Assembly (NCBI GenBank): GCA_964035015.1
Contig: OZ036001.1
Coordinates: 16,654,111 to 16,718,110, forward strand
Length of the DNA stretch: 64,000 bases
Reading direction: 5' to 3'
From: Corallium rubrum
Lineage: Eukaryota > Cnidaria > Anthozoa > Scleralcyonacea > Coralliidae
Shown here: piece after piece, positions 50,201 to 64,000 of the stretch
How positions within the stretch are numbered: position 1 is the stretch's first letter
How the letters are laid out: each line of letters starts with the position of its first letter
The notes under the pieces: generated by a model
The model's database searches: none
Told to the model about the DNA's origin: nothing
Seen by the model: only the letters and a program-made list of their open reading frames with translations
Made by a program: the position numbers and the translations under genes

Positions 50201-53200
50201 TGTTTTGTTGAAAATTCATAAATTCATCATTTTCAGACAATCCTGGACAAAATTGTTGGGACACTTTGCCGATTTTGACGATTGTCGCATAGTGTCCCAA
50301 GCACTTTTGTCCAGGATTGTCTGAAAATTGCGAATTAGACAAAATCGAAGAAAAAAACAATTTGAACGCGACGATTCTGCGCAGTTTGTTCCAAAACGAC
50401 ACAAATATGCTCCCACATGGATGAACAACAGATTGTTTGTGGTGTATAGATGGTTCGGTGAATATGCAAATTAAATAAGAGCTCCCGTGCGGGTGGTACC
50501 GGTGCGGGTGGGAACTCTGCAGAGACTCTGCTCCAGTGATCCCTTCCCCATTGAGGGGGTAAGGGGGAGCAGAGATGGGGGCTCTTTTATTAAACTGTAT
50601 ATCTTTTGCAATGTTACAAAGTTAAAAAGCTGTGTTTTGTTGAAAATTCATAAATTCATCATTTTCAGACAATCCTGGACAAAATTGTTGGGACACTTTG
50701 CCGATTTTGACGATTGTCGCATAGTGTCCCAAGCACTTTTGTCCAGGATTGTCTGAAAATTGCGAATTAGACAAAATCGAAGAAAAAAACAATTTGAACG
50801 CGACGATTCTGCGCAGTTTGTTCCAAAACGACACAAATATGCTCCCACATGGATGAACAACAGATTGTTTGTGGTGTATAGATGGTTCGGTGAATATGCA
50901 AATTAAATAAGAGCTCCCGTGCGGGTGGTACCGGTGCGGGTGGGAACTCTGCAGAGACTCTGCTCCAGTGATCCCTTCCCCATTGAGGGGGTAAGGGGGA
51001 GCAGAGATGGGGGCTCTTTTATTAAACTGTATATCTTTTGCAATGTTACAAAGTTAAAAAGCTGTGTTTTGTTGAAAATTCATAAATTCATCATTTTCAG
51101 ACAATCCTGGACAAAATTGTTGGGACACTTTGCCGATTTTGACGATTGTCGCATAGTGTCCCAAGCACTTTTGTCCAGGATTGTCTGAAAATTGCGAATT
51201 AGACAAAATCGAAGAAAAAAACAATTTGAACGCGACGATTCTGCGCAGTTTGTTCCAAAACGACACAAATATGCTCCCACATGGATGAACAACAGATTGT
51301 TTGTGGTGTATAGATGGTTCGGTGAATATGCAAATTAAATAAGAGCTCCCGTGCGGGTGGTACCGGTGCGGGTGGGAACTCTGCAGAGACTCTGCTCCAG
51401 TGATCCCTTCCCCATTGAGGGGGTAAGGGGGAGCAGAGATGGGGGCTCTTTTATTAAACTGTATATCTTTTGCAATGTTACAAAGTTAAAAAGCTGTGTT
51501 TTGTTGAAAATTCATAAATTCATCATTTTCAGACAATCCTGGACAAAATTGTTGGGACACTTTGCCGATCGATTTTGACGATTGTCGCATAGTGTCCCAA
51601 GCACTTTTGTCCAGGATTGTCTGAAAATTGCGAATTAGACAAAATCGAAGAAAAAAACAATTTGAACGCGACGATTCTGCGCAGTTTGTTCCAAAACGAC
51701 ACAAATATGCTCCCACATGGATGAACAACAGATTGTTTGTGGTGTATAGATGGTTCGGTGAATATGCAAATTAAATAAGAGCTCCCGTGCGGGTGGTACC
51801 GGTGCGGGTGGGAACTCTGCAGAGACTCTGCTCCAGTGATCCCTTCCCCATTGAGGGGGTAAGGGGGAGCAGAGATGGGGGCTCTTTTATTAAACTGTAT
51901 ATCTTTTGCAATGTTACAAAGTTAAAAAGCTGTGTTTTGTTGAAAATTCATAAATTCATCATTTTCAGACAATCCTGGACAAAATTGTTGGGACACTTTG
52001 CCGATTTTGACGATTGTCGCATAGTGTCCCAAGCACTTTTGTCCAGGATTGTCTGAAAATTGCGAATTAGACAAAATCGAAGAAAAAAACAATTTGAACG
52101 CGACGATTCTGCGCAGTTTGTTCCAAAACGACACAAATATGCTCCCACATGGATGAACAACAGATTGTTTGTGGTGTATAGATGGTTCGGTGAATATGCA
52201 AATTAAATAAGAGCTCCCGTGCGGGTGGTACCGGTGCGGGTGGGAACTCTGCAGAGACTCTGCTCCAGTGATCCCTTCCCCATTGAGGGGGTAAGGGGGA
52301 GCAGAGATGGGGGCTCTTTTATTAAACTGTATATCTTTTGCAATGTTACAAAGTTAAAAAGCTGTGTTTTGTTGAAAATTCATAAATTCATCATTTTCAG
52401 ACAATCCTGGACAAAATTGTTGGGACACTTTGCCGATTTTGACGATTGTCGCATAGTGTCCCAAGCACTTTTGTCCAGGATTGTCTGAAAATTGCGAATT
52501 AGACAAAATCGAAGAAAAAAACAATTTGAACGCGACGATTCTGCGCAGTTTGTTCCAAAACGACACAAATATGCTCCCACATGGATGAACAACAGATTGT
52601 TTGTGGTGTATAGATGGTTCGGTGAATATGCAAATTAAATAAGAGCTCCCGTGCGGGTGGTACCGGTGCGGGTGGGAACTCTGCAGAGACTCTGCTCCAG
52701 TGATCCCTTCCCCATTGAGGGGGTAAGGGGGAGCAGAGATGGGGGCTCTTTTATTAAACTGTATATCTTTTGCAATGTTACAAAGTTAAAAAGCTGTGTT
52801 TTGTTGAAAATTCATAAATTCATCATTTTCAGACAATCCTGGACAAAATTGTTGGGACACTTTGCCGATTTTGACGATTGTCGCATAGTGTCCCAAGCAC
52901 TTTTGTCCAGGATTGTCTGAAAATTGCGAATTAGACAAAATCGAAGAAAAAAACAATTTGAACGCGACGATTCTGCGCAGTTTGTTCCAAAACGACACAA
53001 ATATGCTCCCACATGGATGAACAACAGATTGTTTGTGGTGTATAGATGGTTCGGTGAATATGCAAATTAAATAAGAGCTCCCGTGCGGGTGGTACCGGTG
53101 CGGGTGGGAACTCTGCAGAGACTCTGCTCCAGTGATCCCTTCCCCATTGAGGGGGTAAGGGGGAGCAGAGATGGGGGCTCTTTTATTAAACTGTATATCT

Positions 53201-56200
53201 TTTGCAATGTTACAAAGTTAAAAAGCTGTGTTTTGTTGAAAATTCATAAATTCATCATTTTCAGACAATCCTGGACAAAATTGTTGGGACACTTTGCCGA
53301 TTTTGACGATTGTCGCATAGTGTCCCAAGCACTTTTGTCCAGGATTGTCTGAAAATTGCGAATTAGACAAAATCGAAGAAAAAAACAATTTGAACGCGAC
53401 GATTCTGCGCAGTTTGTTCCAAAACGACACAAATATGCTCCCACATGGATGAACAACAGATTGTTTGTGGTGTATAGATGGTTCGGTGAATATGCAAATT
53501 AAATAAGAGCTCCCGTGCGGGTGGTACCGGTGCGGGTGGGAACTCTGCAGAGACTCTGCTCCAGTGATCCCTTCCCCATTGAGGGGGTAAGGGGGAGCAG
53601 AGATGGGGGCTCTTTTATTAAACTGTATATCTTTTGCAATGTTACAAAGTTAAAAAGCTGTGTTTTGTTGAAAATTCATAAATTCATCATTTTCAGACAA
53701 TCCTGGACAAAATTGTTGGGACACTTTGCCGATTTTGACGATTGTCGCATAGTGTCCCAAGCACTTTTGTCCAGGATTGTCTGAAAATTGCGAATTAGAC
53801 AAAATCGAAGAAAAAAACAATTTGAACGCGACGATTCTGCGCAGTTTGTTCCAAAACGACACAAATATGCTCCCACATGGATGAACAACAGATTGTTTGT
53901 GGTGTATAGATGGTTCGGTGAATATGCAAATTAAATAAGAGCTCCCGTGCGGGTGGTACCGGTGCGGGTGGGAACTCTGCAGAGACTCTGCTCCAGTGAT
54001 CCCTTCCCCATTGAGGGGGTAAGGGGGAGCAGAGATGGGGGCTCTTTTATTAAACTGTATATCTTTTGCAATGTTACAAAGTTAAAAAGCTGTGTTTTGT
54101 TGAAAATTCATAAATTCATCATTTTCAGACAATCCTGGACAAAATTGTTGGGACACTTTGCCGATTTTGACGATTGTCGCATAGTGTCCCAAGCACTTTT
54201 GTCCAGGATTGTCTGAAAATTGCGAATTAGACAAAATCGAAGAAAAAAACAATTTGAACGCGACGATTCTGCGCAGTTTGTTCCAAAACGACACAAATAT
54301 GCTCCCACATGGATGAACAACAGATTGTTTGTGGTGTATAGATGGTTCGGTGAATATGCAAATTAAATAAGAGCTCCCGTGCGGGTGGTACCGGTGCGGG
54401 TGGGAACTCTGCAGAGACTCTGCTCCAGTGATCCCTTCCCCATTGAGGGGGTAAGGGGGAGCAGAGATGGGGGCTCTTTTATTAAACTGTATATCTTTTG
54501 CAATGTTACAAAGTTAAAAAGCTGTGTTTTGTTGAAAATTCATAAATTCATCATTTTCAGACAATCCTGGACAAAATTGTTGGGACACTTTGCCGATTTT
54601 GACGATTGTCGCATAGTGTCCCAAGCACTTTTGTCCAGGATTGTCTGAAAATTGCGAATTAGACAAAATCGAAGAAAAAAACAATTTGAACGCGACGATT
54701 CTGCGCAGTTTGTTCCAAAACGACACAAATATGCTCCCACATGGATGAACAACAGATTGTTTGTGGTGTATAGATGGTTCGGTGAATATGCAAATTAAAT
54801 AAGAGCTCCCGTGCGGGTGGTACCGGTGCGGGTGGGAACTCTGCAGAGACTCTGCTCCAGTGATCCCTTCCCCATTGAGGGGGTAAGGGGGAGCAGAGAT
54901 GGGGGCTCTTTTATTAAACTGTATATCTTTTGCAATGTTACAAAGTTAAAAAGCTGTGTTTTGTTGAAAATTCATAAATTCATCATTTTCAGACAATCCT
55001 GGACAAAATTGTTGGGACACTTTGCCGATTTTGACGATTGTCGCATAGTGTCCCAAGCACTTTTGTCCAGGATTGTCTGAAAATTGCGAATTAGACAAAA
55101 TCGAAGAAAAAAACAATTTGAACGCGACGATTCTGCGCAGTTTGTTCCAAAACGACACAAATATGCTCCCACATGGATGAACAACAGATTGTTTGTGGTG
55201 TATAGATGGTTCGGTGAATATGCAAATTAAATAAGAGCTCCCGTGCGGGTGGTACCGGTGCGGGTGGGAACTCTGCAGAGACTCTGCTCCAGTGATCCCT
55301 TCCCCATTGAGGGGGTAAGGGGGAGCAGAGATGGGGGCTCTTTTATTAAACTGTATATCTTTTGCAATGTTACAAAGTTAAAAAGCTGTGTTTTGTTGAA
55401 AATTCATAAATTCATCATTTTCAGACAATCCTGGACAAAATTGTTGGGACACTTTGCCGATTTTGACGATTGTCGCATAGTGTCCCAAGCACTTTTGTCC
55501 AGGATTGTCTGAAAATTGCGAATTAGACAAAATCGAAGAAAAAAACAATTTGAACGCGACGATTCTGCGCAGTTTGTTCCAAAACGACACAAATATGCTC
55601 CCACATGGATGAACAACAGATTGTTTGTGGTGTATAGATGGTTCGGTGAATATGCAAATTAAATAAGAGCTCCCGTGCGGGTGGTACCGGTGCGGGTGGG
55701 AACTCTGCAGAGACTCTGCTCCAGTGATCCCTTCCCCATTGAGGGGGTAAGGGGGAGCAGAGATGGGGGCTCTTTTATTAAACTGTATATCTTTTGCAAT
55801 GTTACAAAGTTAAAAAGCTGTGTTTTGTTGAAAATTCATAAATTCATCATTTTCAGACAATCCTGGACAAAATTGTTGGGACACTTTGCCGATTTTGACG
55901 ATTGTCGCATAGTGTCCCAAGCACTTTTGTCCAGGATTGTCTGAAAATTGCGAATTAGACAAAATCGAAGAAAAAAACAATTTGAACGCGACGATTCTGC
56001 GCAGTTTGTTCCAAAACGACACAAATATGCTCCCACATGGATGAACAACAGATTGTTTGTGGTGTATAGATGGTTCGGTGAATATGCAAATTAAATAAGA
56101 GCTCCCGTGCGGGTGGTACCGGTGCGGGTGGGAACTCTGCAGAGACTCTGCTCCAGTGATCCCTTCCCCATTGAGGGGGTAAGGGGGAGCAGAGATGGGG

Positions 56201-57666
56201 GCTCTTTTATTAAACTGTATATCTTTTGCAATGTTACAAAGTTAAAAAGCTGTGTTTTGTTGAAAATTCATAAATTCGTCATTTTCAGACAATCCTGGAC
56301 AAAATTGTTGGGTCAGTTTGCCGATTTTGACGATTGTCGCATAGTGACCCAAGCACTTTTGTCCAGGATTGTCTGAAAATGGCGAATTAGACAAAATCGA
56401 AGAAAAAACAATTTGAACGCGACGATTCTGCGCAGTTCGTTCCAAAACGACACAAATATGCTCCCACATGGATGAACAACAGATTGTTTGTGGTGTATAG
56501 ATGGTTCGGTGAATATGCAAATTAAATAAGAGCTCCCGTGCGGGTGGTACCGGTGCGGGTGGGAACTCTGCAGAGACTCTGCTCCAGTGATCCCTTCCCC
56601 ATTGAGGGGGTAAGGGGGAGCAGAGATGGGGGCTCTTTTATTAAACTGCATATCTTTTGCAATGTTACAAAGTTAAAAAGCTGTGTTTTGTTGAAAATTC
56701 ATAAATTCATCATTTTCAGACAATCCTGGACAAAATTGTTGGGACACTTTGCCGATTTTGACGATTGTCGCATAGTGTCCCAAGCACTTTTGTCCAGGAT
56801 TGTCTGAAAATTGCGAATTAGACAAAATCGAAGAAAAAAACAATTTGAACGCGACGATTCTGCGCAGTTTGTTCCAAAACGACACAAATATGCTCCCACA
56901 TGGATGAACAACAGATTGTTTGTGGTGTATAGATGGTTCGGTGAATATGCAAATTAAATAAGAGCTCCCGTGCGGGTGGTACCGGTGCGGGTGGGAACTC
57001 TGCAGAGACTCTGCTCCAGTGATCCCTTCCCCATTGAGGGGGTAAGGGGGAGCAGAGATGGGGGCTCTTTTATTAAACTGTATATCTTTTGCAATGTTAC
57101 AAAGTTAAAAAGCTGTGTTTTGTTGAAAATTCATAAATTCATCATTTCAGACAATCCTGGACAAAATTTTTGGGACACTTTGCCGATTTTGACGATTGTC
57201 GCATAGTGTCCCAAGCACTTTTGTCCAGGATTGTCTGAAAATTGCGAATTAAACAAAATCGAAGAAAAAAAACAATTTGAACGCGACGATTCTGCGCAGT
57301 TTGTTCCAAAACGACACAAATATGCTCCCACATGGATGAACAACAGATTGTTTGTGGTGTATAGATGGTTCGGTGAATATGCAAATTAAATAAGAGCTCC
57401 CGTGCGGGTGGTACCGGTGCGGGTGGGAACTCTGCAGAGACTCTGCTCCAGTGATCCCTTCCCCATTGAGGGGGTAAGGGGGAGCAGAGATGGGGGCTCT
57501 TTTATTAAACTGTATATCTTTTGCAATGTTACAAAGTTAAAAAGCTGTGTTTTGTTGAAAATTCATAAATTCATCATTTTCAGACAATCCTGGACAAAAT
57601 TGTTGGGACACTTTGCCGATTTTGACGATTGTCGCATAGTGTCCCAAGCACTTTTGTCCAGGATTG
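47214..57666. repeat. 432-bp satellite array, about 24 units, bounded by TA dinucleotides
   Basis: Hairpin starts recur at 47214, 47646, 48078 and every 432 bp to 57585. Each unit has an 84-bp near-palindrome (CAATCCTGGACAAAA ... TTTTGTCCAGGATTG) and a second hairpin (CTCTGCTCC ... GGAGCAGAG). Most units are almost identical; single changes include a 4-bp insertion near 51568 and a diverged copy near 56270-56420. The array begins and ends exactly at the outer ends of the palindrome, flanked by TA on both sides. Frames inside have no ATG start and are not genes. Confidence 0.92.
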
Positions 57667-60600
57667 TAGATAGATGGCTAGATAGATGGCTAGATAGATG
57701 GCTAGATAGATGGCTAGATAGATGGCTAGATAGATGGCTAGATAGATGGCTAGATAGATGGCTAGATAGATGGCTAGATAGATGGCTAGATAGATGGCTA
57801 GATAGATGGCTAGATAGATGGCTAGATAGATGGCTAGATAGATGGCTAGATAGATGGCTAGATAGATGGCTAGATAGATGGCTAGATAGATGGCTAGATA
57901 GATGGCTAGATAGATGGCTAGATAGATGGCTAGATAGATGGCTAGATAGATGGCTAGATAGATGGCTAGATAGATGGCTAGATAGATGGCTAGATAGATG
58001 GCTAGATAGATGGCTAGATAGATGGCTAGATAGATGGCTAGATAGATGGCTAGATAGATGGCTAGATAGATGGCTAGATAGATGGCTAGATAGATGGCTA
58101 GATAGATGGCTAGATAGATGGCTAGATAGATGGCTAGATAGATGGCTAGATAGATGGCTAGATAGATGGCTAGATAGATGGCTAGATAGATGGCTAGATA
58201 GATGGCTAGATAGATGGCTAGATAGATGGCTAGATAGATGGCTAGATAGATGGCTAGATAGATGGCTAGATAGATGGCTAGATAGATGGCTAGATAGATG
58301 GCTAGATAGATGGCTAGATAGATGGCTAGATAGATGGCTAGATAGATGGCTAGATAGATGGCTAGATAGATGGCTAGATAGATGGCTAGATAGATGGCTA
58401 GATAGATGGCTAGATAGATGGCTAGATAGATGGCTAGATAGATGGCTAGATAGATGGCTAGATAGATGGCTAGATAGATGGCTAGATAGATGGCTAGATA
58501 GATGGCTAGATAGATGGCTAGATAGATGGCTAGATAGATGGCTAGATAGATGGCTAGATAGATGGCTAGATAGATGGCTAGATAGATGGCTAGATAGATG
58601 GCTAGATAGATGGCTAGATAGATGGCTAGATAGATGGCTAGATAGATGGCTAGATAGATGGCTAGACAGATGGCTAGACAGATGGCTAGACAGATGGCTA
58701 GACAGATGGCTAGACAGATGGCTAGACAGATGGCTAGACAGATGGCTAGACAGATGGCTAGACAGATGGCTAGACAGATGGCTAGACAGATGGCTAGATA
58801 GATGGCTAGATAGATGGCTAGATAGATGGCTAGATAGATGGCTAGATAGATGGCTAGATAGATGGCTAGATAGATGGCTAGATAGATGGCTAGATAGATG
58901 GCTAGATAGATGGCTAGATAGATGGCTAGATAGATGGCTAGGTAGATGGCTAGGTAGATGGCTAGGTAGATGGCTAGGTAGATGGCTAGGTAGATGGCTA
59001 GGTAGATGGCTAGGTAGATGGCTAGGTAGATGGCTAGGTAGATGGCTAGGTAGATGGCTAGGTAGATGGCTAGGTAGATGGCTAGGTAGATGGCTAGGTA
59101 GATGGCTAGGTAGATGGCTAGGTAGATGGCTAGGTAGATGGCTAGGTAGATGGCTAGGTAGATGGCTAGGTAGATGGCTAGGTAGATGGCTAGGTAGATG
59201 GCTAGGTAGATGGCTAGGTAGATGGCTAGGTAGATGGCTAGGTAGATGGCTAGGTAGATGGCTAGGTAGATGGCTAGGTAGATGGCTAGGTAGATGGCTA
59301 GGTAGATGGCTAGGTAGATGGCTAGGTAGATGGCTAGGTAGATGGCTAGGTAGATGGCTAGGTAGATGGCTAGGTAGATGGCTAGGTAGATGGCTAGGTA
59401 GATGGCTAGGTAGATGGCTAGGTAGATGGCTAGGTAGATGGCTAGGTAGATGGCTAGGTAGATGGCTAGGTAGATGGCTAGGTAGATGGCTAGGTAGATG
59501 GCTAGGTAGATGGCTAGGTAGATGGCTAGGTAGATGGCTAGGTAGATGGCTAGGTAGATGGCTAGGTAGATGGCTAGGTAGATGGCTAGGTAGATGGCTA
59601 GGTAGATGGCTAGGTAGATGGCTAGGTAGATGGCTAGGTAGATGGCTAGGTAGATGGCTAGGTAGATGGCTAGGTAGATGGCTAGGTAGATGGCTAGGTA
59701 GATGGCTAGGTAGATGGCTAGGTAGATGGCTAGGTAGATGGCTAGGTAGATGGCTAGGTAGATGGCTAGGTAGATGGCTAGGTAGATGGCTAGGTAGATG
59801 GCTAGGTAGATGGCTAGGTAGATGGCTAGGTAGATGGCTAGGTAGATGGCTAGGTAGATGGCTAGGTAGATGGCTAGGTAGATGGCTAGGTAGATGGCTA
59901 GGTAGATGGCTAGGTAGATGGCTAGGTAGATGGCTAGGTAGATGGCTAGGTAGATGGCTAGGTAGATGGCTAGGTAGATGGCTAGGTAGATGGCTAGGTA
60001 GATGGCTAGGTAGATGGCTAGGTAGATGGCTAGGTAGATGGCTAGGTAGATGGCTAGGTAGATGGCTAGGTAGATGGCTAGGTAGATGGCTAGGTAGATG
60101 GCTAGGTAGATGGCTAGGTAGATGGCTAGGTAGATGGCTAGGTAGATGGCTAGGTAGATGGCTAGGTAGATGGCTAGGTAGATGGCTAGATAGATGGCTA
60201 GATAGATGGCTAGATAGATGGCTAGATAGATGGCTAGATAGATGGCTAGATAGATGGCTAGATAGATGGCTAGATAGATGGCTAGATAGATGGCTAGATA
60301 GATGGCTAGATAGATGGCTAGATAGATGGCTAGATAGATGGCTAGATAGATGGCTAGATAGATGGCTAGATAGATGGCTAGATAGATGGCTAGATAGATG
60401 GCTAGATAGATGGCTAGATAGATGGCTAGATAGATGGCTAGATAGATGGCTAGATAGATGGCTAGATAGATGGCTAGATAGATGGCTAGATAGATGGCTA
60501 GATAGATGGCTAGATAGATGGCTAGATAGATGGCTAGATAGATGGCTAGATAGATGGCTAGATAGATGGCTAGATAGATGGCTAGATAGATGGCTAGATA

Positions 60601-63600
60601 GATGGCTAGATAGATGGCTAGATAGATGGCTAGATAGATGGCTAGATAGATGGCTAGATAGATGGCTAGATAGATGGCTAGATAGATGGCTAGATAGATG
60701 GCTAGATAGATGGCTAGATAGATGGCTAGATAGATGGCTAGATAGATGGCTAGATAGATGGCTAGATAGATGGCTAGATAGATGGCTAGATAGATGGCTA
60801 GATAGATGGCTAGATAGATGGCTAGATAGATGGCTAGATAGATGGCTAGATAGATGGCTAGATAGATGGCTAGATAGATGGCTAGATAGATGGCTAGATA
60901 GATGGCTAGATAGATGGCTAGATAGATGGCTAGATAGATGGCTAGATAGATGGCTAGATAGATGGCTAGATAGATGGCTAGATAGATGGCTAGATAGATG
61001 GCTAGATAGATGGCTAGATAGATGGCTAGATAGATGGCTAGATAGATGGCTAGATAGATGGCTAGATAGATGGCTAGATAGATGGCTAGATAGATGGCTA
61101 GATAGATGGCTAGATAGATGGCTAGATAGATGGCTAGATAGATGGCTAGATAGATGGCTAGATAGATGGCTAGATAGATGGCTAGATAGATGGCTAGATA
61201 GATGGCTAGATAGATGGCTAGATAGATGGCTAGATAGATGGCTAGATAGATGGCTAGATAGATGGCTAGATAGATGGCTAGATAGATGGCTAGATAGATG
61301 GCTAGATAGATGGCTAGATAGATGGCTAGATAGATGGCTAGATAGATGGCTAGATAGATGGCTAGATAGATGGCTAGATAGATGGCTAGATAGATGGCTA
61401 GATAGATGGCTAGATAGATGGCTAGATAGATGGCTAGATAGATGGCTAGATAGATGGCTAGATAGATGGCTAGATAGATGGCTAGATAGATGGCTAGATA
61501 GATGGCTAGATAGATGGCTAGATAGATGGCTAGATAGATGGCTAGATAGATGGCTAGATAGATGGCTAGATAGATGGCTAGATAGATGGCTAGATAGATG
61601 GCTAGATAGATGGCTAGATAGATGGCTAGATAGATGGCTAGATAGATGGCTAGATAGATGGCTAGATAGATGGCTAGATAGATGGCTAGATAGATGGCTA
61701 GATAGATGGCTAGATAGATGGCTAGATAGATGGCTAGATAGATGGCTAGATAGATGGCTAGATAGATGGCTAGATAGATGGCTAGATAGATGGCTAGATA
61801 GATGGCTAGATAGATGGCTAGATAGATGGCTAGATAGATGGCTAGATAGATGGCTAGATAGATGGCTAGATAGATGGCTAGATAGATGGCTAGATAGATG
61901 GCTAGATAGATGGCTAGATAGATGGCTAGATAGATGGCTAGATAGATGGCTAGATAGATGGCTAGATAGATGGCTAGATAGATGGCTAGATAGATGGCTA
62001 GATAGATGGCTAGATAGATGGCTAGATAGATGGCTAGATAGATGGCTAGATAGATGGCTAGATAGATGGCTAGATAGATGGCTAGATAGATGGCTAGATA
62101 GATGGCTAGATAGATGGCTAGATAGATGGCTAGATAGATGGCTAGATAGATGGCTAGATAGATGGCTAGATAGATGGCTAGATAGATGGCTAGATAGATG
62201 GCTAGATAGATGGCTAGATAGATGGCTAGATAGATGGCTAGATAGATGGCTAGATAGATGGCTAGATAGATGGCTAGATAGATGGCTAGATAGATGGCTA
62301 GATAGATGGCTAGATAGATGGCTAGATAGATGGCTAGATAGATGGCTAGATAGATGGCTAGATAGATGGCTAGATAGATGGCTAGATAGATGGCTAGATA
62401 GATGGCTAGATAGATGGCTAGATAGATGGCTAGATAGATGGCTAGATAGATGGCTAGATAGATGGCTAGATAGATGGCTAGATAGATGGCTAGATAGATG
62501 GCTAGATAGATGGCTAGATAGATGGCTAGATAGATGGCTAGATAGATGGCTAGATAGATGGCTAGATAGATGGCTAGATAGATGGCTAGATAGATGGCTA
62601 GATAGATGGCTAGATAGATGGCTAGATAGATGGCTAGATAGATGGCTAGATAGATGGCTAGATAGATGGCTAGATAGATGGCTAGATAGATGGCTAGATA
62701 GATGGCTAGATAGATGGCTAGATAGATGGCTAGATAGATGGCTAGATAGATGGCTAGATAGATGGCTAGATAGATGGCTAGATAGATGGCTAGATAGATG
62801 GCTAGATAGATGGCTAGATAGATGGCTAGATAGATGGCTAGATAGATGGCTAGATAGATGGCTAGATAGATGGCTAGATAGATGGTAGATAGATGGCTAG
62901 ATAGATGGCTAGATAGATGGCTAGATAGATGGCTAGATAGATGGCTAGATAGATGGCTAGATAGATGGCTAGATAGATGGCTAGATAGATGGCTAGATAG
63001 ATGGCTAGATAGATGGCTAGATAGATGGCTAGATAGATGGCTAGATAGATGGCTAGATAGATGGCTAGATAGATGGCTAGATAGATGGCTAGATAGATGG
63101 CTAGATAGATGGCTAGATAGATGGCTAGATAGATGGCTAGATAGATGGCTAGATAGATGGCTAGATAGATGGCTAGATAGATGGCTAGACAGATGGCTAG
63201 ACAGATGGCTAGACAGATGGCTAGACAGATGGCTAGACAGATGGCTAGATAGATGGCTAGATAGATGGCTAGATAGATGGCTAGATAGATGGCTAGATAG
63301 ATGGCTAGATAGATGGCTAGATAGATGGCTAGATAGATGGCTAGATAGATGGCTAGATAGATGGCTAGATAGATGGCTAGATAGATGGTTAGATAGATGG
63401 CTAGATAGATGGCTAGATAGATGGCTAGATAGATGGCTAGATAGATGGCTAGATAGATGGCTAGATAGATGGCTAGATAGATGGCTAGATAGATGGCTAG
63501 ATAGATGGCTAGATAGATGGCTAGATAGATGGCTAGATAGATGGCTAGATAGATGGCTAGATAGATGGCTAGATAGATGGCTAGGTAGATGGCTAGGTAG

Positions 63601-64000
63601 ATGGCTAGGTAGATGGCTAGGTAGATGGCTAGGTAGATGGCTAGGTAGATGGCTAGGTAGATGGCTAGGTAGATGGCTAGGTAGATGGCTAGGTAGATGG
63701 CTAGGTAGATGGCTAGGTAGATGGCTAGGTAGATGGCTAGGTAGATGGCTAGGTGGATGGCTAGGTAGATGGCTAGGTAGATGGCTAGGTAGATAGCTAG
63801 GTAGATGGCTAGGTAGATGGCTAGGTAGATGGCTAGGTAGATGGCTAGGTAGATGGCTAGGTAGATGGCTAGGTAGATGGCTAGGTAGATGGCTAGGTAG
63901 ATGGCTAGGTAGATGGCTAGGTAGATGGCTAGGTAGATGGCTAGGTAGATGGCTAGGTAGATGGCTAGGTAGATGGCTAGGTAGATGGCTAGGTAGATGG
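57667..64000. repeat. 12-bp satellite (TAGATAGATGGC)n, runs off the window
   Basis: More than 500 copies. Variants occur in homogeneous blocks: GATA type, CAGA type at about 58665-58795 and 63188-63240, GGTA type at about 58938-60180 and from 63582 to the end. An 11-bp unit at 62884 shifts phase. Because 12 is a multiple of 3 the plus strand stays open as (DRWL)n or (GRWL)n; this is not a gene. It starts at the TA next to the last satellite hairpin. Confidence 0.95.

Noticed and set aside
47463-57206. Regular 89-residue plus-strand and 70-residue minus-strand frames in each 432-bp unit
   Set aside because: Plus-strand frames begin at GTG, the minus frames are simple consequences of a repeated unit, and there is no codon-level conservation beyond DNA identity.
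47214-57666. CRISPR-like array
   Set aside because: Whole 432-bp units are near-identical with no variable spacers, and the context is eukaryotic.
57402-62888. 1828-codon open frame of (DRWL)n and a following 304-codon frame
   Set aside because: The period is 12 bp, a multiple of 3, so a stop-free frame is automatic. The start is GTG inside the 432-bp satellite. Not a gene.

Overview
The window is eukaryotic nuclear DNA, AT-rich and crowded with mobile elements. A nine-exon gene with GT-AG introns, long microsatellites, a Penelope-type retroelement, a hAT-type transposon and a 30 kb virus-like transposon all point to a metazoan, probably an aquatic invertebrate. Frequent TACATGTA-type words in the flanks and the retroelement type suggest a mollusc or a cnidarian, but I cannot name the host.

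Layout. 1-5605: 3' part of an intact, spliced Ginger-type integrase gene (zinc-binding domain, DDE integrase, Ulp1 protease, PHD finger); its introns hold a MITE and fold-backs. 5757-6130: 37-bp minisatellite. 7207-7910: (TA)n. 8061-38334: a complete-looking Polinton/Maverick (adintovirus-like) element of about 30.3 kb with terminal inverted repeats of about 165 bp. 38335-38550: (TA)n. 39953-44321: a broken integrase-core-type gene on the minus strand, split by a 3074-bp hAT-like transposon (perfect 8-bp target duplication) that carries two OTU-like exons. 44525-44796: (TA)n. 44908-47084: Penelope-like element with reverse transcriptase and GIY-YIG domains. 47214-57666: about 24 copies of a 432-bp satellite. 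57667-64000 (runs off the end): 12-bp satellite.

Inside the Polinton the middle (16-28.9 kb) holds the conserved replication and virion set: retroviral-type integrase, penton-like minor capsid protein, hexon-like major capsid protein, adenain-like protease and small basic core proteins on the plus strand, then more core proteins, the packaging ATPase and protein-primed DNA polymerase B on the minus strand. Many genes overlap by an ATGA stop/start. Both arms hold accessory genes: a SET-domain methyltransferase, a Fic-domain protein, a possible RNase H-fold nuclease, a secreted peptide, and several paralogous gene families duplicated between the arms.

The most interesting pattern is a Q-x-G-G / Q-x-G-x-G motif found about 15 times in the small basic proteins. 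It has the same layout as adenovirus protease sites but with Gln at P4, which suggests a protease-substrate system of changed specificity. The integrase, penton, protease, polymerase and Fic genes each carry frame breaks, while the neighbouring 803-codon Ginger coding sequence is intact, so this copy is probably decaying, though indel errors at homopolymers cannot be excluded.
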